Assembly (NCBI RefSeq): GCF_010183535.1
Contig: NC_071333.1
Coordinates: 13,514,587 to 13,578,586 of the forward strand
Origin: Caenorhabditis remanei
Taxonomy: Eukaryota; Nematoda; Chromadorea; Rhabditida; Rhabditidae
DNA: 64,000 bases
Direction of reading: 5' to 3'
This document shows positions 54,076 to 64,000 of this stretch, piece after piece (within the stretch, counting starts at the first letter, position 1; every line of letters begins with the position of its first letter). The notes beneath the pieces are model-generated. The model was not told the DNA's origin. It saw only the letters and a program-made list of their open reading frames with translations, and did not search any database. The position numbers and the translations under genes are program-made.

Positions 54076-54689
54076 TTCCAGATGTCAAAACAACTATCCT
54101 ACATATCAACTACTCTGCAGCATATACATGAACTATCTGAAACAATGGATTGTCGAAGAGCCGGTTAGTTTTGAGAAAAAAAAGTTACAAAGTGTATACG
54201 GATAGACCAAAAAATACAGTCGTCAAAACTGACATTCATTTGATCAGAATACAAAATAACCAGAATTACTAAATACATAGAGCTCGCAACATAAATTTTT
54301 TTTAAAGTTTACTTATTCAAAGTATGACACAAGATAAACACTGATTTTACATCGGACAACAAAATTATAAGCTTGTAAATAAATAGTTTTATAACCCACA
54401 CCCAGATCAGTAAGAATTGAAAGTTATGCTTTCTCATTAATACCAGTGTATTACCGTAACGCCAAATATTCTAAGCAAGCAGCATTTGAAAAGTTCATGG
54501 CCTACATGAAAACGTAGGGTTAAAGCACTACCCAAATAAGTTATCTATTTTTCGCTATTTTTTGATCGCTAAAAACTGGGAAAAAATGCCAAGAGGTTTG
54601 CTAAAACAAAAAAATGCAACCTAGTGGTCAGCTGGAGGAATCCAGCAAAATTCTGAGAAAACAAGAGCACAAAGTTGACTAGGAGGTCA
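54076..54689. other. upstream region of the cholinesterase-like gene
   Basis: This AT-rich stretch lies 5' of the minus-strand gene that starts at 54075 and probably holds its promoter. No trans-splice acceptor of good quality lies just before the ATG, so a further 5' exon is possible. I see no other feature. Confidence 0.5.
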
Positions 54690-55990
54690 TGACAGCTAGA
54701 AAAACGGGTGGGTGATGGCCCGACGTCTCCTGTTTTTTCTCGTTTCAGTCGAAACATTTCTGCGTCGTTTTTGGCGGCATCCGTCGAATTGCGGAGAGAG
54801 CTGGGGGCTAGAGAGCGTGATTGGTGCTTCTCGGTTTCCAACTCTCTTTCATATTTTGCCATAAGATGGTTGTACGAGACATCAACGGGCGGTGTGATGG
54901 GCCGGCGGATGCGGAAAAGCGGGTTCGGCTTGTCCCGTGGGGCCAGCCCTCGGGACGACGAGACTGAGCGCAAGCCGCGGATGGAGACATCCACGAAAGG
55001 AGGAGAAGGAAGAGTGTACGGGCCTTGTGGTGCAACTATCTCAGAGCACAAAAGTTGCATATGTATGCATTCCTCATTTTGGAGTGAAAGACACACATTG
55101 AGCTATGCCACAGCTTTTGCTTTTTTTCAAACCACAATCTAATGTTGTCAAACAAGTAGGAACCGAAAACAACGACAACAGTACATTTTCCATTAAAAAA
55201 GTTAATTTCACAATTTTTCAGTAAAATTTATGAGAGGTGGTATAATAATGGGTTCGTAGGAAATTATTGCCAGTAGTTCAAACTCATAACTATTTCACAG
55301 GTGCGGCAATTTTAATTGTTTTTATAGAGTTCTAAGCTGCGATCCTCAAGATCTAATAGGCAAAACAAAACAAAAGAAAAATTCATAAGTTTAATTGTAT
55401 TGTTATAGGAATACGTAAGAAACCAATTGAACTGTGCAAAAGGCATTATCAGTACTCAATGAAGGTGCGTCGCTTCATGCAAAACTTTCGACATAGCAAA
55501 GTATGGTGTAGAAAAAAAACCAGCTCAGTCATAACTCACAACCACTAGAAAGCAATTCATCATTTCAAAGTTCACATCTATTTTTTGCTCCGACCACTTC
55601 TGGATCACCATACTGACATGCACCGAAACATTGTGTAGAAAAAATCAGGATTTTGGAAAAGTCGTCGTGTCGGCAAGATAGCAAAATGTTGTTAGTGACA
55701 AAAACGAGTTGAAGAAGAGGGGGAACCCGAAGAAAAAGGCGACGACGATGCAAGAAGGATGTCGTCGTTGTCCCAGGGTTGGAGTATGCTACAAGAAAGC
55801 TCCTCATCCAACGTCAAATCGGAAACGCGATGGCGTGCTGTTGAATGCCTCTCATCAGCAAGATACACGCGGATAATAAAATGGTTTCGAATTTGCTCCG
55901 GCCTATGGTCCTCCCGCTCGGCTTCGTTGTCGCATCCGTTGTATTTTGTGGATTTCTGTCGGCGGGTTTGCCAGTGTTGGTGGCGGCGTC
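54690..55990 (-). CDS. probable coding region(s) of an unidentified minus-strand gene
   Basis: Two GC-rich stretches read open on the minus strand with natural-looking composition. The one at about 55040-54690 gives a Pro/Ser-rich then charged helical peptide containing NHLMAKYERELETEKHQSRS. The one at about 55985-55690 contains HRVSDLTLDEELSCSILQPW and ends in a Ser-rich run. The second has no in-frame ATG, as expected for an internal exon. I could not define the splice borders or join them in phase. A plus-strand alternative exists at 55881-56028, a hydrophobic frame starting MVSNLLRPMVLPLGFVVASV with a GTGAGC donor, so even the strand is uncertain there. No domain is recognised. Confidence 0.4.
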
Positions 55991-56029
55991 GACAAACTTA
56001 TGGCGAGGGACGCAATTGGTGGTAGGGTG

Positions 56030-58260
56030 AGCTTGAAGGTTTTTCAAAAACAAAAAAAACAAAAACAAAAACACGAACAACAAAATAACTAAAAATAAAG
56101 CGTTCGCTCCAAAACAATCCACGTCACAAACTTATAGAATGATGTTGGTTTTTCGAGAAACCACCACGTACATAAAACTAAAAATATATAAGTACTACAA
56201 AACAATAATGTCTTTATGATCAGAATGCTCTTTATATGTACTTGAATACAAAAATCTTATCAAGTTATTATCTGAAAATTTGGCATGGTCTTACAAAATT
56301 CCACCTAGATTTTCAAAACGTGTTTTTCTTCTTCTTGGTACTTTCGACTTATCCTCCGGGAAAACTGGCACATGTTCATTAGGAGACAGACGGTACGCCA
56401 TGCGCTGACTGCACCTGCCAAAGGATTATAAATCGCAGCCCGTGGACCACCCACGTAGATTATTCACTAACCAGGTTTCGAATTGTTTCGTTTTTAATTT
56501 TTTGGATTACTGTCCCATCAAGGATTCACTGTGAACTGTTTTAAATAATGAATATAACAAATGTTTTGGGCAAACGATAGGGTAATACTATTTTTAGTTT
56601 TTCTCAATAATTGATGAAATGATGTAGCTGCATCTTTTAATTGTAACATAATGAACATAAGGCGATGCAATCGAAAAATATTAAGCTCCATTTGTTTTCG
56701 ATTCATATCATTTTACTACTCACTTTCAGTAAAAGAAAAACAATTCCTGGTTCTCTGTCCCAGACTACACACTCGGTCTCGAGCCTGAAAAATCGGACTC
56801 AATTATGCCTCTGAAGGTAATTTGCCGAGTCTTTCATGAAAACACAGGTGTTACTTAACAATGTTCCAGGTCAGCGTTGATTTTGTGCTCAAAGATCTAT
56901 TCATCATACCCAGAACTAACTGAAATGTTTTTCATACCAAGAAATCGCTGGTTTTTTTCTGTTTTCTCAAGAGGCTGCCATTGTTTCTGTTTTCAGCATG
57001 GAACCTACAGATAAGAAAATCTAATCAAAAACAGACAGACGGAAGAATTTCTTTCTGTGTTTTTATCAACTATAATATGTTTTGTTTCTCTGTTTCAGTA
57101 GACATCTTTACAAATGAACCATTCACGTCATAAAATTGTGCAATGGATGAGAATGTTTGTTCATTTAGTTTGAACACGCTATGAACATTTTCAAATAGCC
57201 TTTTGTTTCATTCCCTCAATTTCTCAAGTTACCTTCAAATTTGTTCCTGCCACCTTCCTGGTATGAGCATTTCAAAACGTATTTGCAATTTTTCTCTCAT
57301 TTGCAAACGTTTTCTCATCATTAAAAAAGGGTTTTGCGCATTTAGAGGCTTGATACAATGAACTTTTCATGGGAAAGCCCAGCGGAAGTATTTGATTTGA
57401 AAAATCTCACGTATGTATCTAAAATTTTTCTAAAATGCCACGTTTGAAGCATTCAAGGACCAACACGACTTCCGTTAATTCCAAGTGCATGATGCTAAGT
57501 AGTTTAGCGGATGGAACATAATACAATCAATTTAGTCGTCATTGTTGTCAACTTTACCAGAGAATGTTCTCAGTTGCCAACTTGAAGGTCATCTGAAGGC
57601 CCCCTAAGGTTTTGCCCACAAAACTAGGACCTTCAGAACCTTCGTTACTCTCTGTTCTACTCACCTCGTTATTATTCTCCTTTATTTCCTGTTATCAGGC
57701 TTATTTTATATTGATTAACAATTAATTATAATTCAAATACCCTCGCAAAGTAAATATGCAAACGCGCTCCCCTGCACTTCTCTAATCCTCCACTCTCTCA
57801 CTGAGAGATTCCCACACCCACTCATTCAGTTGCGAATAGTTTCGTATATGCGAACGGGTGCAAGGAGGAGCGCGCGTATTTTGTTGTGAGTGCATTGAAT
57901 GGATTTTCCATCTTTTCCGAAGGTTTTTGGGTGCATTGTCACTCTTTTTACCTTCGCCATCAATGACAACACCCGCACGCACTCCTCGCAGTCACCTGCT
58001 CGTCATACCGTCAACTTTATCATTTTTATCTTCTTTTTACCTTTTTTGGTGCTTTATCAAGGGATTCCGTGATAGAGAGCGTAATAAATGGGTCATTGAA
58101 TACATGTGTACTGTTATTTCCGGTTGCATAGCTTATCTTACACAAAACTAGCCATTATTCATATTAGATTGCGTGATAATAACGGATTAGGCATTAGTCT
58201 CCGACCGCTCTTACTTGCCTTCTCCACATGGTGCATAACGACCGTTCAATTTCTTAATTG
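56030..58260. other. region without firm genes, one tiny spliced frame
   Basis: Mostly AT-rich. A two-exon micro-frame (56805-56816 joined to 56870-56923, good donor and TTCCAG acceptor) would encode a 21-residue peptide starting MPLKVSVDFVLKDLF. It follows a TTTCAG acceptor at about 56729. It may be a small non-coding or micropeptide transcript, or chance. A variant of the 58-63 kb motif (CAACACCCGC) lies at 57967. Confidence 0.3.
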
Positions 58261-58267
58261 ATGGCCA

Positions 58268-58418
58268 GCGGCGAATCGTTAATTTATCGATTTCGGCATT
58301 TCCGTTGTATAGTGGCTCTGATGTCTCTACATAAATCGTAAATTCATCGATTTCGACATTATTTCCCACTCGAAGACGGCTCTTATGTCTCTACACAAAT
58401 CGTTAATTTATCGAGGAC
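58268..58418. repeat. roughly 62-bp tandem repeat, 2.3 copies
   Basis: The segment AATCGTTAATTTATCGATTT recurs, with small changes, near 58274, 58336 and 58399. It is joined by similar linkers ending GGCTCTTATGTCTCTACAC. It marks the left side of the repeat-rich 58-64 kb block. No coding potential. Confidence 0.65.
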
Positions 58419-58618
58419 TTCTTTCCCGCTGTATATGAACCGAGTCGGCTCGCACAATTCTGATTTTCTGAATATTTGGCTAAAAACGTGTAAAAGTGAG
58501 CAATTGTAGCTAAAAAATAGCAACATGTTACCCTTTACCCTCTTTGTTTCGTTTTTCTTTGATTTTCCGCGCTTTCGTCGTCTTTCCGTTCTCTCCTTTT
58601 CAGATTTTTCCTTTGTTA

Positions 58619-58762
58619 CCAGTCGACGGCTCAGGGCATTGTCCGCTAGTCCATTCCTGGTCAAAGGAGAATTTTTGGCAGTCAACGTCACCAGTCGACG
58701 GCTCCCGGCATTGTCCGCGAGTCCATTCCTGGTCATAAGAGGATTTTGGCAGACAACGACGC
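58619..58762. repeat. 72-bp tandem duplication
   Basis: CCAGTCGACGGCTC starts at 58619 and again at 58691. The two 72-bp copies share nearly all positions through CCATTCCTGGTCA and TTTTGGCAG. Both carry a SalI-type GTCGAC. The duplication sits just before the minisatellite at 58888. Confidence 0.85.
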
Positions 58763-58887
58763 GAATCGAGCTGAAAAGTCCTACACCACAGTGTGTAGGC
58801 AGAAGAAAGAAGGCCAAATGAATCGTAGAAGTCGTGGTTGGCCAACAATCCGCTCGAAAATCGTTGAAGAAAGAAGAACAATTCAGT

Positions 58888-59000
58888 CTACGAAGTCTGC
58901 GTTATTCTACGAGGTCTACGTCGAATTTTCTACGATGTCTGCGTTATTCTACGATGTCACGGTCACTCTACGAAGTCTGCATTATTCTACGAAGTCTACG
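58888..59000. repeat. 19-bp minisatellite (TCTACGAAGTCTGCGTTAT)
   Basis: About six degenerate copies of a 19-bp unit built around TCTACGANGTCTRCG lie between 58888 and 59000. The array is bracketed by two near-identical segments, GGCCAACAATCCGCTCGAAAA-like at 58840 and TTGGCCAACATCCGCTCGAA at 59001. The array and its flanks therefore look like one amplified unit. Confidence 0.8.
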
Positions 59001-59467
59001 TTGGCCAACATCCGCTCGAAAATCGCCGTCGAAGCTGACATCTTCTGAAAAACGACGGAACTAGCCTCAGACCCGCACTAGAGACCCTTTTTCGATTGTC
59101 GTTCTCATTAGAATGCCGAAAAACTCTGTGTCAAGTCATGGCGAAACTCTGTTCGATTTTTTTCTATTCACCCACGTCGAAATTCTATGAATTTCGCACA
59201 AATTTGCGTCATTATGAGCAATTTTGCTTTTAACATGAGCAACAATGCCGTAAATCGACACAAGTTTGAATTTCCCGCCAAAAAGTCGTACTGTCTAATG
59301 TTCACCGACATTGCGTACGACTGCGGACCTAACGAGCGCGAACGAAAAAATTTTTTCTTCTCCTAAAATTTTTATCGTCTCTCTTGCCGTTTCTCCGCAA
59401 TTTCCGTTGATTTTATCCGTATTTTCCGTGATAATAATTAATTAAAGGGTTTATTTCAGACTTCTCG

Positions 59468-61433
59468 ATGGCACTCGACAACGAAACATCACCATCCGCC
59501 CAACAGGCCAGCGAAAACGTGGAGGGACAGTCTGTGACAACCTCCGCAGCGATTCCAGCGCCAACAACCGCGGACTCAAGCTCTAATAAGAGTGAGGTTG
59601 GTATTCTCTTGTCATGAATAGAAAAAATACCCAAAAAATCTGAAAATATCTGAGAATTTTCGACCAAAAACGCAAAAAATCGATAATTTTCGACTGAAAA
59701 TCATCGAAAAGTAGCTAAAAGCTGAAAATTTTGTGTCAAATCCAGATAAAATTCACTCTTTTGTGGATAAAAAGGCCAAAGGCCAGGCTTTCGGCAAAAT
59801 TTTAGTCGGATTCGCTAAAATTTCGTGAAATTTCGACAAAAAACGCTAAAAATCAGTGATTTTGAGCATGTTTAAGCTAAAACTCAGTGAACGCCGACGA
59901 ACTAGTAGTCAAACTGCTGAAATTCGGTAAAAGCATCAAAGCTAACACCATTTCCGCCCAGTTTCTATTTGATTTTAAGGACTTCCGAGAGATTTTTCAG
60001 CTAAAACCTCATTTAATGATGCAAATTTTGAATTCCGGTGGAGGCAACGCGGCCGCGTAGCGGTTCCAGCGCCACTTTCGAAAATATTTCGAATACACAC
60101 CCATAGAAATCGATTATTGCTCATTAACTCACAATTTCGGTCACTATTTCATTGAAATTCAACGGAAATATACTGAAAAACACTGATTTACAGCTAAAAA
60201 ATTGCTAATTTAAGGCAAATGAACTCAAACTCAACTCTCTTTACCTATAATAACCCACAATTGTACTGTTTTTATTACAGCACGATGTCGACAGCCGCAG
60301 CAATCAATCGGACAACGACGTCAACAAGGATTCTGGCGCTTCAGACAACGACGTCGACAAGGAGTCTGGTGATTCGGACACCGACAACAACATCCGCATG
60401 CCGCCTAGAGCATCGGGTGCTCCACGTCATCAACATCTGCTAGAAGCCGATCTCCACAAGGGTATAGAGTAATTGAGAGAAGAATTGTTGTATAACTATA
60501 TAGTTACAGCATTCAACGAGCGAGTCAAAGCCTCTATGGCCAAAGGATGGGTCAACTTGGGAGGAGGACACTTCAACCAGTGCCGAGTCATCAACGCTGA
60601 CGGGACAAGCTCTCTAATCCCGCATCCGTTCCCACCAGGACTCTCTGCGGACACATCTGTTTACAACAGCCGCACAACTCCACCTCAGGCCAACAACCCG
60701 CGTCCAACGCCACCAACCGCATCTGCTCCAATCATGGACAGAATCGGAGGTACAATTATAGCAAAACGTCGAAAATATAACGAATTTCTTCCTTGCAGGG
60801 TTAGTCCAAAGAGCCGTATGCTGTTCGGGGATCTCGGAAGGCATTCGCCAACTCGTCCGAAGCTGCGGTGACAACGAGCAAAAGCTCACTGAAATTCTGC
60901 AAAGAGTTTCGTTGAAGCCGATGCCAAGGGACGCGAAGACAATCATCAATGGACTCTCAAAATGGTCGGAGGCCCGAGAGTTCTTTGGAACTCGCTTCAA
61001 CATCCGCATCCACACGAAGAGCTCCACCCAAATTGCATACTACTCCGTTCATGGAGCGTATGCTAAGCAGCTGCTGTACTTGGATGACCAACACCCGCAA
61101 TTCAAGGAGAAGAAGCGTATCGCCGACAAGAAGGAGGAGGACTGGGCCAAGGAGACAACTTCCGCACTTGTAGTGACGGAGTTGGTACAACATCCGCCCG
61201 TCCACACCTTCAGGCCACACACCTTCGGTCGCAGAAAGTGTCCATGCATCAAAACGATGATGCACCACTATGCAGCACACGACGCCAACATTCAATGCGA
61301 AGCCAGAAGAGTCCTCCAAGAGGCAATTCTCGAAGTACATCACCAGATGACCTCTCACTCGCTTAGCGAGCTGAAGTCTCTCAAACTCGGATGGAACCCA
61401 TTGGATAATGGCGCCAACACCCGCAGACACTGA
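59468..61433 (+). CDS. unidentified protein with acidic N-terminus, first gene of a repeat-rich two-gene block
   Basis: Four exons in phase (59468-59596, 60281-60461, 60510-60749, 60799-61433) give about 394 residues. An ACTTCTCG leader follows a TTTCAG acceptor at 59459. The N-terminus is Ser/Thr/Ala-rich. Exon 2 has acidic repeats (SDNDVNKDSGASDNDVDKES). Exon 3 has a Pro/Thr-rich linker. The C-terminal 210 residues look globular, with landmarks LVQRAVCCSGISEGIRQLVR, EFFGTRFNIRIHTKS, YYSVHGAYAKQLLYLDDQHP and a Cys/His cluster RRKCPCIKTMMHHYAAHD. I do not recognise the fold. There is no signal peptide or TM segment, so it is probably nuclear or cytoplasmic. AATAAA lies at 61540 and 61552, and the next gene starts only 227 bases after the stop. 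GC content and codon use differ from the upstream genes, suggesting a mobile or lineage-specific origin. Confidence 0.75.
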
Positions 61434-61659
61434 AGTCGTGTGAAAATGGCTGATAGCCGAAGAACGCCTTTGAGGCATTGTTAACCTTTGTTTTGTTGAA
61501 ACCATTGTTTTACCTTCTCTGTTTTTATCAGGAAAAAAGAATAAAAAGTTGAATAAAATTCACTTTCTTACTGATATTTCAGATCACTTCTCGTATTATA
61601 CGACTATTGTTATCTTTCGCTATACTCTCATAGTGTCTCCATGTAATATTTATTGCAGA

Positions 61660-62964
61660 ATGAGTGACATTGAGGAAATTCAAAGCGACGACGACACTTC
61701 AAGAGTCGTGAGAGCGATCAACGAGGAGTTGAAGACAACACCCGCGACATCCAAACGTACTTCTCGTCGTTCGGCAAGCCCGAGACGCCAAGAGGAGGAC
61801 CAGGACAACGGGCCATCGTCTTCGGCGAAGAAGAGGGGAGCCAAGACTTCTGGGATTCATGCTTCGGAGCCGCAGGTCATTCCCAAGAAGGGAAGAATCT
61901 CGGAGCCAACATCCGCTGAAACTCGAAAAGAAGATCTTGAAGTTCGCTCGATCGCCTCCAAACCAATGGAGCCAACATCCGCCTTCGTAGCGTCAAAGGG
62001 TAACAATACGCTTCTATAAGCCTATAACCTTTAACGTCCCGTTTTTTCCAGAGTACAAGGAACTGCGTGAAGCGATCAAGTTTGTCAAGAACAAGTTGGA
62101 AACGTTCAAATCAGCAGATGACGTGGCTCCAACGTGGATCAGATCAACAGATCAAATAGCCACAATGATGTCCTGCATTGATAAGAACATGAAAGAACTT
62201 GTGAAGTCAAACAACAAGACCGTTGACACTCTACAGAATGCATGTGACATCATCCGCGGTCTCCAAGACCTTGTCGCATCACTCATCAACACGCATCACC
62301 AAGAGGACTGGCTCAAAGGCATGGCTGATGTCGTCGGCCGCACTGATGAGACTCGCAAACTAGTGGGCTCGCTAGCAGCGGCCACCGGACGCATCGAAGG
62401 TCTCTTGACAGCGACAACACCTGCCGTCTCGTCAGTCACTCGCAATCCTTACAAACTGGAGAACACTAAAAGTGAAAAACCAGGGACAACATCCGCAAAA
62501 GTCAACGTGAGTTATCTTTTGATTCATTCGAAAGAGAACCGTAACTGATATATTTCAGCGAGGTTGCATTCTCTGTGACTCCGACGCCCACAACACCGAA
62601 AACTGTCGTTCGTATCCAAAATCGATCGACAGGATTCAACAGGCACACAAGTTGAACGTCTGCATCCAATGTCTGGAGCCTTTCCGAGCCAACGACAAAG
62701 GATTGCATGAGGAATGCACAAGAGTCGGCGTTAAGTGCCGCAAATGCTTCCGCTACGTCGACTACGAAGAGGCCTCGTATCATCATCCGGTCTTCTGCGT
62801 CTTCAAAGCGCAGAACAACGGTTCGGGAGCGAGTCACGAGCCACCAAACAAGCCAAAAACTCCGGTAATCAAGGTATACCCTATAACACAGCCTGATAGT
62901 AAGCAATCGTTGATATTTTCAGCAACATCCGCTAGCACGAGGCACTTCGAGACGTGGACATTGA
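61660..62964 (+). CDS. coiled-coil protein with three zinc knuckles, retroelement Gag-like
   Basis: Four exons in phase (61660-61999, 62052-62506, 62559-62873, 62923-62964) give about 383 residues. The ATG follows a TTATTGCAG acceptor directly. The N-terminus is basic and Ser-rich (SKRTSRRSASPRRQEED). The middle is helical (EYKELREAIKFVKNKLETFK onward). Exon 3 carries three zinc-binding motifs: CILCDSDAHNTENC (C-x2-C-x4-H-x4-C), CIQCLEPFRANDKGLHEEC and CRKCFRYVDYEEASYHHPVF followed by Cys. This layout resembles the Gag nucleocapsid part of nematode BEL/Pao-type elements, which binds RNA. No protease, reverse transcriptase or integrase follows, so it is either a domesticated or a gag-only remnant. 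AATAAA lies at 63149. The last coding exon begins with the dispersed 10-mer. Confidence 0.75.
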
Positions 62965-64000
62965 GCCGGTCGCAGAAGTCGCCAACATCCGCTGTCGAAC
63001 TTCAACATCCGCTGATCTCCAATCAAATTGTTGCTTTTTTCTATTATTTTTGCTGTTGTTAACCTTGTTATCTCACTGGAGACACCCTTGTTTTTGTTCC
63101 ATTTCTGGACAATTGTTGCATAAAAAGCTTTGGAGCTATTGCTCATTGAATAAAGCATTAAAAGTTATCAAACATATTTCTTATCTCTTCTTCTGTGACT
63201 CTTGAGTATATATACTCTGTCGAATATCTGTTTATAGGCGACATCACGGAGATTTTGGAGAGAATGAGATGATGACTAGCAACAAGGTGCTCTTTTGAAC
63301 ACAAACTTTAAAGCAACACATTTAGCTACAACAACACCGTATAGGTACACATTCACTGATTACTCAAAGAGCATCAGATACATGGGGATGACAAACCCAC
63401 ATAAATTTTCAACAATGCAAGACATATTTTGCACAACACTACAGATGACACATCATCAACACTTCAAACGTTAGTCCTCGGACAAACGTCTACATAAGAA
63501 GACCTACACAAACGAGTATAGGCAACATCCACCTCGGTTCTTCAAAGCTACTGCTTTGTATCCAGAGCCAAAACATCAACGACAGACAGTAAAGGAAGTG
63601 AAATATCTTTCCAGAACTAGAAGTCAAAACATCTCGAGTAAGATGCGACTTGCATTGAACTCACCCACTTCAATCGAGGTATCCCCCACGTGACCATAAG
63701 TTTCGGCTAGGTTCAGGGAAACTTCACCCATTTGGGATTGTTATTCCGAAAGTTAGGTTATAGTTTCGGCTATAATTGAAGTATGGAGATGTTACTAGAA
63801 TCCATAAACTATGGCACTGACGATAGTTAAAGCTGCGTAGTATCCAGGACATTGTAGTATCCAAAGGAGTCGCCAACTCCTGAGGACCCAACAGAATACT
63901 CATAAAGCCAATGCACGTGACTTTGTCGACTGATTAAGGTCTATAAGTGGCAGTTACAGATTGTAGCAGAAAGAATGTTGTCTGTATCGGAGTTATAACC
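62965..64000. other. 3' UTR and possible retroelement end sequence
   Basis: The first part is the 3' UTR of the zinc-knuckle gene, including two exact copies of the dispersed 10-mer at 62983 and 63003. From about 63240 to the window end there is no coding frame. The sequence is unlike normal worm intergenic DNA: few homopolymer runs, and a TATAAGTGGC box near 63943 followed by a TGTAGCAG...TATAACC end, which resembles a promoter-bearing long terminal repeat. The second copy needed to prove an LTR would lie outside the window. Confidence 0.35.

Larger units (their letters stand above)
59006..63012 (+). repeat. dispersed plus-strand 10-mer CAACATCCGC, ten exact copies
   Basis: Exact copies start at 59006, 60388, 60998, 61188, 61907, 61973, 62487, 62923, 62983 and 63003. 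Close variants start at 57967, 61089, 61415 and 61736 (CAACACCCGC), 59538 (CAACCTCCGC), 61156 (CAACTTCCGC), 60431 (CAACATCTGC), 62248 (CATCATCCGC), 62415 (CAACACCTGC) and 63523 (CAACATCCAC). None was seen in reverse orientation. In the genes it is read as Gln-His-Pro, Asn-Ile-Arg or Thr-Ser-Ala depending on frame, and several copies are non-coding. Confidence 0.85.

Noticed and set aside
54708..55142. 144-codon plus-strand frame
   Set aside because: The opposite strand reads as more natural protein with C/G-ending codons; I kept the minus-strand reading at moderate-low confidence.
60219..60443. Thr-rich 74-codon frame overlapping exon 2 of the 59468 gene
   Set aside because: The phase of the flanking exons selects the acidic Asp/Ser frame instead.

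Overview
The window looks like chromosomal DNA from a Caenorhabditis nematode that is not C. elegans itself. It has short AT-rich introns with TTTCAG-type acceptors and GTAAGT/GTGAGT donors, compact genes, and a neuropeptide gene (flp-26) whose mature peptides almost match those I recall from C. elegans. The neighbours flp-26 and cah-5, with an octopamine-type receptor and a divergent UDP-glycosyltransferase, fit genes I remember from the C. elegans X chromosome. That chromosome assignment rests on memory and inference, not on an alignment.

Layout. About 1-6.8 kb is gene-poor. A large plus-strand gene (6825-17985, 11 exons) encodes a single-pass membrane protein I do not recognise. A gap follows, then a small secreted precursor (22288-23075) ending in a KR-released disulphide-ring peptide, then a divergent UDP-glycosyltransferase (23666-25716). 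On the minus strand come a tetraspanin (27158-25883) and an aminergic GPCR, probably octr-1 (32579-27746). A long gene-free region (about 33-44 kb) precedes the plus-strand GPI-type carbonic anhydrase cah-5 (44117-45788) and flp-26 (48503-48848). A minus-strand cholinesterase-like adhesion protein that has lost its catalytic serine lies at 54075-50224. One unresolved minus-strand coding region lies at 54.69-55.99 kb.

The last 6 kb (58.2-64.0 kb) has a different character: higher GC, tandem repeats, and two tail-to-head plus-strand genes. One is an unknown protein with an acidic N-terminus. The other has a coiled coil and three zinc knuckles like a retroelement Gag. A plus-strand 10-mer, CAACATCCGC, occurs ten times exactly between 59.0 and 63.0 kb, with further close variants. 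It falls in all three reading frames and in non-coding DNA, so selection or copying seems to act on the nucleic acid rather than on the protein. I consider this the most unusual signal here.

Functionally, the central part is rich in neuronal signalling genes (amine receptor, FMRFamide-like precursor, candidate cyclic peptide precursor, tetraspanin, neuroligin/gliotactin-type protein). I see no operon-like spacing among them. All exon models were assembled by eye from splice consensus and phase agreement; none was checked against transcripts.
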